A DNA stretch of 64,000 nt from Cavia porcellus (lineage: Eukaryota; Chordata; Mammalia; Rodentia; Caviidae), in the NCBI RefSeq assembly GCF_034190915.1, contig NW_026947485.1, positions 36,965,519 through 37,029,518 on the forward strand, in the 5' to 3' direction. Below, piece after piece: positions 57,400 through 64,000 of this stretch (position 1 is its first letter; every line of letters begins with the position of its first letter). The position numbers and the translations under genes were made by a program. The notes below the pieces were generated by a model, which worked only from the letters and a program-made list of their open reading frames with translations, made no database searches and had not been told where the DNA came from.

Positions 57400-57441
57400 G
57401 GACAATGGGGCGGGGTTTGCTAGGACAATGGGGCGGGGTTT
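57400..57441 (+). repeat. Tandem duplicate of a 19-bp GC-box unit
   Basis: ggacaatggggcggggttt occurs at 57400-57418 and 57423-57441 without mismatch (period 23). Each copy holds acaatgg (SOX-like) and ggggcgggg (Sp1/KLF-like). Confidence 0.95.
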
Positions 57442-57634
57442 CCGGCGATCCAGCAGCCTGGCGTGGGGTGGCAGTGGGGGGTGAAGGGGTGGGCAGGCTA
57501 TCCCGGAAGGGAGACCCTGAGGGCACTAGCAGACACCTTGGTGAGCAAGTAGACGCCAAGCTCCCGGGCCCTCAGCTGCTGATTAATCTCACGTCTCCAG
57601 GACGAGTCACTTCCCCTGAAGGTACCTTTGGGAC

Positions 57635-57661
57635 AGAGTCATCAGAGTCGTCGGAGTCATT
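57635..57661 (+). repeat. Triplet of a 9-bp unit
   Basis: agagtcatc, agagtcgtc, ggagtcatt in tandem. Short and imperfect. Confidence 0.85.
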
Positions 57662-57750
57662 GTGCACCCACCCTCAAGGGCCCAGAGGAGATGGGCAAGA
57701 GAAGAGATGGAAGGCCAATTTAGAGCAAAGTGACCTTTAAGAAAAGCACG

Positions 57751-57878
57751 TTTAGCCAGGCGTGGTGGTGCACACCTGCAATCCCAGCACTTGAGAGGCT
57801 GAGGCAGGAGGATCACCATGAATTTGAGTCAAGCCTAGGCCAGCCTGAATTGTATAGCAAGACCTTGTCTCAAAAGAA
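57751..57878 (+). repeat. B1 SINE
   Basis: 'tagccaggcgtggtggtgca', 'gcaatcccagcacttgagag', 'ggccagcctgaattgtatag', 'agaccttgtctcaaaaga'. Near-consensus. Confidence 0.95.
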
Positions 57879-57883
57879 AGGGG

Positions 57884-57999
57884 GGGGGCCTGGAGATTTA
57901 GCTCAGCGGCATAAGCGCCTGCCTTGCAAGCAGGCAGTCGTGAGTTCGATCCCTGATACCGATAAAAAGGAAAAAAGACAAAAAAAAAAAAAAAAAAAA
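57884..57999 (+). repeat. ID SINE, young, with BC1-like tail
   Basis: 'gatttagctcagcggcataa', 'gcgcctgccttgcaagcagg', 'gtgagttcgatccctgatac', then aaaaaggaaaaaagac and poly-A. Lies just after the B1, in the same orientation, separated by a G7 run. Confidence 0.96.
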
Positions 58000-59644
58000 C
58001 AGTGCATTTGTCAGCTTTACGACAGCGCTCTTAGACATCACGTACCTTTACTTTGCCAGTGTTCAGTGAAGGAGATCCCCATATTTTCCCATTTAACAGA
58101 TGAGGACATTAAGGCTCACAGGGCTTAAAGGACTTGGCCCAGGCATTTTGTGCTGCTTTAACCAATCAAAAACCTTCAACACAATTAGAAGCCGAAGCCC
58201 ACCAAGCTTTTCCCCATGGGGCAGGAACAGTTCCATTGTTTCCCAAGGCAGGCTGGGCCCAGCCAGGCCACATATAGCATAAACATGTGGACATGTGGGG
58301 GGTTGGGGAGACCTGTGTGGTTCTTCCTGCTTTATATACCTGTTTCTGGGGACCCTTGGGGAGACAGAGCCATCTCAGCTCACTGTGTGGGAGAGGACGG
58401 CAGGAAATGGGGGAGATCTGAGTTTCAGGCTCAGCCGAGCTGCTGCTCACGGCACCATGGCTTCCATTGGTCTGACAGTGAGAAAGCCGCTGGCCCTTCA
58501 GAGGATCCTCCAAGGCCTGAGGGAGCCCTCCCCGGACTGAGTGTGAAGTGCTGTGCTCAGTCTGTTCTAAGAACAGCAGTCAAGGGAAAAATGCCCTCCG
58601 GGAGTGAGAGGCTGGGTCCCTGAGTAGTCAGTACCCACTCAGCACAGCTGGGATGTCCAGGCAGAACCAGGGCCCTCTGATGGAGTCCTTGTTCTGTACC
58701 ATAAGCGGGACACAAACACTGGAGATGGAACCCACGGTTGCCTTCAGGGGTAACAAATCACGCCAGGGTCTGAGCTACCCCCGGGTGAGCAGCACCACCT
58801 GGGCCTTTCCTTCCCCCTCTAGCGAAGTCTTCTGACTGTCCAGTAACTGCTAAGCCTATTGGCCAAAGAGGCTCCATAAATCCACAGGAAACCCTCAAGC
58901 TACCAACAGCAGAAGCCACCAAGTGACCTTGGAAGGCAGCATCACTTTGCAGGGCGTCTTCCTGAAGAACTTCCATGGGGACCGACTCCCGGGGTAGCGG
59001 TCAGTGCTGGAACCTCGAGTTCTTTGGACAGAGCATTGGTAGCATCTAGAACAAGCGCCAGCTGCTTTCTCTGGGTGCAGCACAGGGACCCCAGTGGACC
59101 CTATGACGTTCCTGTCAACTCTATTTTTGTCACCGTGTCTGGGAAAACTGACTGAATTTCCTTTTATTTGGAAGCAAGCCCAACTCTGAAGTTGGGTGGA
59201 TGTAGCCACATTTCCGCACCCAAGTTTCCACAGGTTTGAAAACAAGGCTGGGTGTTGCAGAAACAGCTGTGCTAACAAGCAGAGCTCTTATCTGCCCAGG
59301 CCTAGTCCTGCCGGGGTGTCCCAGAGAGCCGGGCAGTGACTGAAAAGTGGCCAGCCACACCCAAGGGAGACCGCAGGGTGGGGGTAGGGGGAGTGCCGTT
59401 GAGCACAGAGGGGCTGGCTCGGAAGATAAGAAGCCCTGAAGACCTGGAGAGTTGGGCTCTCCCCCACAAACTGCTTCCAGAACCTTCTCCAGCAAGACTA
59501 GCCTGATGAGCCGAGCCCACCTGAACCATTCCTTTCTTCCTTGGCACTTTCAGAACTCACATCCGAGTGGGCGCAAGCTGGACATGGTAGGCCTCAGACC
59601 ATATATGCCTATCTGTGTGCAAATTTCAGCTATGTAGCCAACTT
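58000..59644. other. No gene called
   Basis: Crowded frames on both strands (58216-58623, 58895-59278, 59130-59495 among others) with no domain. An ancient-repeat trace ('catttaacagatgaggacat') lies at 58092-58115. Confidence 0.5.
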
Positions 59645-59780
59645 TTGTTTTGTTTTGTTTTTGAAATAGGATCTTCTTGTGTCGTTCAGGTTGCCCTTGA
59701 AATCGCCATGTAATCCAAGCTGGCCTCAGATTTGTGGCAATCTTCCTGCCTCAGCCTCCCAAGTGCTGAAGCTTATAGGA
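59645..59780 (-). repeat. B1 SINE
   Basis: (gtttt)n tail, 'ggatcttcttgtgtcgttca', 'atgtaatccaagctggcctc', 'cttcctgcctcagcctccca'. Opposite to the B1 at 57751. Confidence 0.9.
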
Positions 59781-59784
59781 CACG

Positions 59785-59950
59785 GGCTCTGGAGCCAGGC
59801 TGCCAGGCATAAACCCTGCCTTGTCACCTGTTGGTTGTGATACCTTGGGCTGTGCCACCTCTCTTTGCCTTAGTTTCCTCAATACTAGCACAGGATAACA
59901 TGGGAGAGCAAATGAGGCAATCTATGAAGCCTGGCCAGGGCTGTGATTGT
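59785..59950 (+). repeat. MIR SINE
   Basis: 'gggctctggagccaggctgc', 'ataaaccctgccttgtcacc', 'tgccttagtttcctcaatac', 'gagcaaatgaggcaatc'. The start abuts the B1. Confidence 0.8.
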
Positions 59951-60239
59951 TTGCTATTGTCCTTGGAGAGGGTGGAGGATGAGTCCTTCTGGCAGTTTTT
60001 CCTCTTAACCAACTTTGAAATCAACTGTTAACCCTTGGAATCATTCATGCGCCCTCCTAAGGCCCAGTTCAGGATGAACACATCCCTATGACTCCTGTGT
60101 CAATACCAGGGTCCTCCTATATCTTCCTGGTCCTCAGCTCTGGCTGCCCAGCAGAACCATGCAGGGAAGCCTAGAAAACACTCCTGCCCCACACTTACCC
60201 CAGAGATTCTGATCTAACATATTTTCAGTATCTGTGAAG
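59951..60239. other. No gene seen
   Basis: Nothing recognisable. Confidence 0.5.
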
Positions 60240-60640
60240 TGAGACTTCAAGAGCAGCCCCTCGCCCTGTCCCACAGCTGTAACTTCTTGTTTTGGTACAG
60301 ATAAGACGGGCAGCTATGTCCTGTAAACAGACTTTATGTTGTCTTGTTCTGGTGGGATTCATAAGACTCTGTCTTCTTTCAAGGTTAAATTATTCATTGC
60401 TTTGTCTTGCTTCTGTACCCTTGCTTCCCGCCCCGTCCCCAGTTTCTGAAGACCAAGTTCCTTGGACAAATGTATAAAACCAGAACTTTTCTGTGTTCTA
60501 ACATCCAACGCTTTGGAAGTGGGTTCAGCTGGCTCAGTATGCATCTAAAATCCTGAAAATAAATCCTCATCCCCCCCCCATCTCTCTGATCTCCTGGATT
60601 TTCTTTTTCTTTTTTTTTTTTTAAGCCAGTCAAGTTTAGC
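60240..60640 (+). mobile_element. Possible LTR (TATA plus AATAAA pair)
   Basis: A TATA-like box (tgtataaaacc at about 60470) is followed about 85 bp later by AATAAA (60559), the spacing expected across an R region, with a pyrimidine-rich stretch afterwards. Ends not located and family unknown. Tentative. Confidence 0.35.
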
Positions 60641-62254
60641 AGTGGGGGTGGGGGTGGTATACCAACTTTAGTGACACTAATGTTAATAAGTTCTGATAAC
60701 CCACTGCCATCGGACCAGCCTCTCCTGGATTTTCTCCTGGTCTCTCTATAGCAGGCTGAGGGGTCTTCTATAGAGAGTGGGATAGCGTTGCCTGAGTCTA
60801 GAAGGTTGGAAAGGTAACCGGGGAGGGAGGCAGCAGGAGGCCCTCACACAACCATCTTTAGGGTCAAAGAGATCGAGGCAGTAAGTGTCACTGAACTGGG
60901 AGATGGACAAGGCCACAGAGGGGAACCTTCTTCCCTTCTAAAGCAGAGACCTGGCCCAAGGTGCAGCTCAGGCACTGGTTGGTCAGAGGAGACCCCTGAC
61001 CACTTGGGCAGGTGTCAGCTGGCCAAGTGCTGCCCGCTGAAGCCCAGTCCAGCTTCTAGGATTTCTGCATCTCCCCTAAATGCTTACTACAGTATTGCTC
61101 AACAAATTACTAGGCACACATTTTTGTAAATTTCCAATTTTCCTTTTAAGAGTGTAAAAGTAATGCTTGCTCATGGTAGGAAATCCAGGAAAGCATAAAA
61201 GGGAACCCAAATCACCCACAATCCACCATTCAGAGACCATTCAGGGCCATAAACTTACACTCTAAGGGACTCCCCCCAGCCCCGGCCCCAGGAGGCCCAG
61301 GCACACCTCCATAGCCGGTCCCTGAGAGGTGGCTCATCTGAGAGCAGACCGAAGTCTGTCCCTCTCACAGTCAGAGGATCCAAAAGGTTGCAGATCTCTT
61401 TCTGTTAATTTTTCTTCTCCGGAAGCAGGAAGGGTGGGAACCTGAGCCTGCTTTGAAGAGAAAGAGAAAGTAACTGACCAGGATGGGCTGGGACCTTGCA
61501 ACACCCCTCTGAACCTTTGCAAACATTCCTGGAGTGTGACGAATGATGGGGAGAGAAACTCACCCCCAGCCTAGAGGAGTAAGGAAATCACCCAGACCCT
61601 TTGCTAAATGAGTTAGTAACTGTAACATGTAGAGAATAATCCTGGCTCCTAGGCAGTGCCCTGCAAGTATTTGTTGATGGTCTTATTACCCAACATATTG
61701 GCAGATATGTGCCAACCGAGGGATAAAGACCAAAAGGGTTCATATTTCGGAAGGAGGAAAGATTGTTGGGGTTTGGAGCATCAGGGATGATTTCCTAGAT
61801 TTGAAGAGTGGGCGAAAACCTCAATTCTGAGCTTTGAAATGCCTAGAAATCATGCCCAGTGCAGACAGGGACTCAACAGTCCACACACTGGACCCTGTAT
61901 GCCCCCACAGACGCCTCATGGCTCTCCTCTTTCAAGGTGGTGAGAGGAAGCGACGGAGATGTGCCCTCGGCAGGTCTAAAAGGTCAAGCACTCACAACTC
62001 AGCCATTTTCAGGGTCCCGATTTGCTGAACTCTGCCGTGGGTATGCTCCTGGATAAAAGCTTCAGTCTGCAAGCTAAGGACTTCCTGAGGAAGCTGCAGG
62101 GAGGATTTGGGTTGTAGTCAGAGTCTGAAACAGAGTGCCGGCCATACCGGTGCCTGGTATATCAGCCATTGTTGAGTTGCTACCATCTTATTTTGAAAAC
62201 CTATACAGCTATTGTTGGTTTTCTGCTGTTCTGCCATCAATTTGCTTCTGTTGC
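60641..62254. other. No gene called; an ancient repeat trace
   Basis: At 61095-61255 an old repeat is suggested by 'agtaatgcttgctcatggta' and 'cacaatccaccattcagaga' (family not assigned). Otherwise unassigned, with only short frames. Confidence 0.45.
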
Positions 62255-62385
62255 TGTTATAATCCCAGCACTCGGGAGGCTGAGGCAGGAGGAGCGTTGC
62301 AAGTTCGAGGTCAGCCTGAGCTACAAAGTGAACTTAAGGCCAGCCTGAACTATATAGTGAGACCTTGTCTCAAAAAAGACAAAAC
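62255..62385 (+). repeat. B1 SINE
   Basis: 'tataatcccagcactcggga', 'gaggctgaggcaggaggagc', and the duplicated end 'gtgaacttaaggccagcctg', 'aactatatagtgagacc'. 5' truncated. Confidence 0.95.
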
Positions 62386-62419
62386 AATAATAATAAAATT
62401 AAATTTTAAAAAAACATGC

Positions 62420-62591
62420 CTGACGAGCCGGACGTTGTGGCTCATGCCTGTAATCCCAGCACTCGGGAAGCTGAGGCAGGAGGATCGCTGTGAGTTCGAG
62501 ACCAGCCTGGACTACAAAGTAAGCTTGAGGCCAGCCTGGACTGCATAGCAAGACCCTGTCTCAAAAAGACAAAAAAAAAAAAAAAAAAAAA
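62420..62591 (+). repeat. B1 SINE, near-consensus
   Basis: Full-length: 'gagccggacgttgtggctca', 'cctgtaatcccagcactcgg', 'agaccagcctggactacaaa', 'gtaagcttgaggccagcctg', 'agaccctgtctcaaaaagac', A-rich tail. Same orientation as the B1 just upstream. Confidence 0.97.
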
Positions 62592-63939
62592 ACATGCCTG
62601 GCATAGGGCAGACAAAGAGCAGATTTGCTCAGGTCTATGGAGGCTGCTTTGTATTATTTCTGGCCACCCTGGACCCCATGAGATAAACTATCCAAGGAGG
62701 CAGAACTGGCAGGAACCATGTAAGGCTCCTCATTGGGGCACAGGTGGGAGGTGCAGGGAGGTCTTAACACTGCAAGAAGCTTGGAAAGAATAGAAACATC
62801 CTCTCCTGTCTGTCCTGTCACTCCCACAGCTAGACAGCGGGCCCTGGAAACAGTGGCGTGTGAAGGGTGAGCCCAAGAGCAGCTTCTCTTTGATCTGTCA
62901 GAATCTCCCCTAAAGGAGCATGGGGCCCAGGGCCCCTGTTCGGCCCCATTCCCAGCTGGGCCAGGCTTATAATTCACACTGCCTGGCCTCCCACTTCAGA
63001 GGGGTTCAGGCAGGGAGGGTACAGTCCCAGCCTGTACCAGCCACACCCGCACCCAGGCCCTAGGGATTAGGGTGTGGGGGCTCCTGCATTCCTTCTGACC
63101 ACCTCACGTCCATCCCTCTGCCTCTAGGGGCCTCTCAGGCTTTGATAGACCAGATCAGGAGCTCCTTTGGCTCTCAGGAAGGCTGAGTAGCCTCTTAGCT
63201 GGAAAAATAAGGAAATGAGATCGCTTCTCCCCAGGAACCCAGGCCTTCGTCACAGACAAGCCCTGTGCCACCGCATCTGTCACACACTGCCCTTGAGTCA
63301 ACCTGCCAGTGTCTGGCTTCAGGAAGCAGTCTCAGCTCCTGGCAATCCTGTTGTGCAGCTCCAGGAGAGAAGGAGCCAGCAGCAATGGATCAGGGCACCC
63401 ATGGCCCATGTCCTGTCCCTAGCGATCCCCAGTCTTCACTGAGGCAGCCACCCCATCCCTTGATCAGCTCCAAACATCTTCATGGAAGTGATACTTCAAA
63501 AGACTCCCCTCTCTGCAAATGATCTCTTTGTTTAATCCTTGGCAGAACCTGACCATGTCCTGGGACCAGAGCTGGTTAGGGAGTCAGAGCCCTGGGATCT
63601 GAAGCATGCACTCTGTTTGAGGTTCTGTGTGCCAGGCTCAGTTACCCATGGCAGGGCCGGTGGAGGAGACAGGCTGGGCCCTCATTCCAGGCAGGGGCCA
63701 CCACCCTGCAGGAGGCTTTCTTAGAAGCCCTTGAAATTGTGGGCCAGCTCCACAGCTCAAGAGATGTCTCCCCTGAGGCTAACGTTCCCTCTGCTGGATG
63801 AGCAGTAGGATCCACAACATCGGGACCACCTAATTCTTCATGCCAGAAATACTGTTTAGGGGATCTTCCGAATTTGGTACTACTCTCTCAGTAACACCAC
63901 TTCTCACCTTCACAATGACCTTGAAAGATGGAGAGAACA
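62592..63939. other. No gene called
   Basis: GC-moderate sequence with frames up to 107 codons and no domain. An imperfect CTCF-like core on the minus strand lies at 63786-63798 (one mismatch). Confidence 0.5.
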
Positions 63940-64000
63940 TGGTACTAGGGATCAAACTCACAGCCTTGTGCTTAAGCAGGCAAGCACTTGAGCTACTGAA
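63940..64000 (-). repeat. ID SINE, cut by the window end
   Basis: 'ggtactagggatcaaactca', 'gcttaagcaggcaagcactt', 'gagctactga': complement of an ID that continues beyond the window. Confidence 0.9.

Larger units (their letters stand above)
57385..57700. promoter_or_regulatory. GC-rich, CpG-bearing segment (weak candidate regulatory element)
   Basis: Denser in CpG than anywhere else in the window (roughly fifteen in 300 bp by eye) with two GC boxes in duplicated units at 57400-57441. No TATA box or recognised first exon follows. A 173-codon frame at 57219-57740 starts at GTG and covers the segment; it has no domain and is not called as a gene. Could be a distal promoter or enhancer, or just GC-rich DNA. 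Confidence 0.35.

Noticed and set aside
57219..57740. 173-codon GC-rich open frame
   Set aside because: Starts at GTG; the composition (Gly, Pro, Ser, Glu) is what GC-rich noncoding DNA yields. The GC-box duplication inside it argues for regulatory rather than coding use.

Overview
The window looks like mammalian nuclear DNA from a rodent outside the mouse/rat (muroid) group. The evidence is the repeat content. There are about fourteen copies of a tRNA-Ala(UGC)-derived ID SINE, many B1 (7SL-derived) SINEs, and about a dozen dimers made of a B1 left half and an ID right half (the B1-dID arrangement known from squirrels, beavers, dormice and hystricognaths). I saw no B2 or B4 elements. A hystricognath such as a mole-rat or guinea pig relative is my best guess from the form of the ID element, but this is inference and the species cannot be fixed from the sequence alone.

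I could not support any protein-coding exon, complete gene, rRNA or functional tRNA gene. The long open frames are short, mostly lack ATG starts, and often lie in microsatellites or antisense to repeats. The window is best read as intergenic or deep intronic DNA.

Layout. 0-6 kb: an old L1 with a classic 5' inversion, a younger ID inserted in it, and another old L1 fragment. 6-11.4 kb: few repeats, a 28-base G run and two minus-strand CTCF-like motifs. 11.4-18 kb: an ID, two MaLR-type LTRs, a 200-base uninterrupted purine tract and a CR1/L3-type LINE relic. 18-24.5 kb: an LTR in reverse, a striking 193-bp inverted repeat with ~96% matching arms, a MIR, and an LTR carrying a cleanly delimited solo ERVL LTR (TSD ATTAC). 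25-36 kb: two IDs, a plus-strand CTCF-like motif, two more copies of the LTR family, an ERVL LTR with a GATA/GACA microsatellite, and an 84-bp duplicated element. 36-39.5 kb: an ID, a second plus-strand CTCF-like motif and a ~500-base CA-rich tract almost devoid of G. 40-53 kb: dense L1 3' ends, B1, B1-dID and ID elements, some nested. 53-64 kb: less repeat-dense, GC-richer sequence, with a duplicated GC-box/SOX-like unit near 57.4 kb.

Features with possible function are few: CTCF-like motifs with divergent orientation (minus at 10.3 and 11.2 kb, plus at 25.5 and 38.3 kb), intact Pol III A/B boxes in the younger IDs, fold-back structures that would be double-stranded if transcribed, and the GC-rich segment at 57.4-57.7 kb. 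I found no convincing undescribed biological system. The inverted repeat at 20.8-21.7 kb and the BC1-like tail shared by the IDs are the observations most worth checking.
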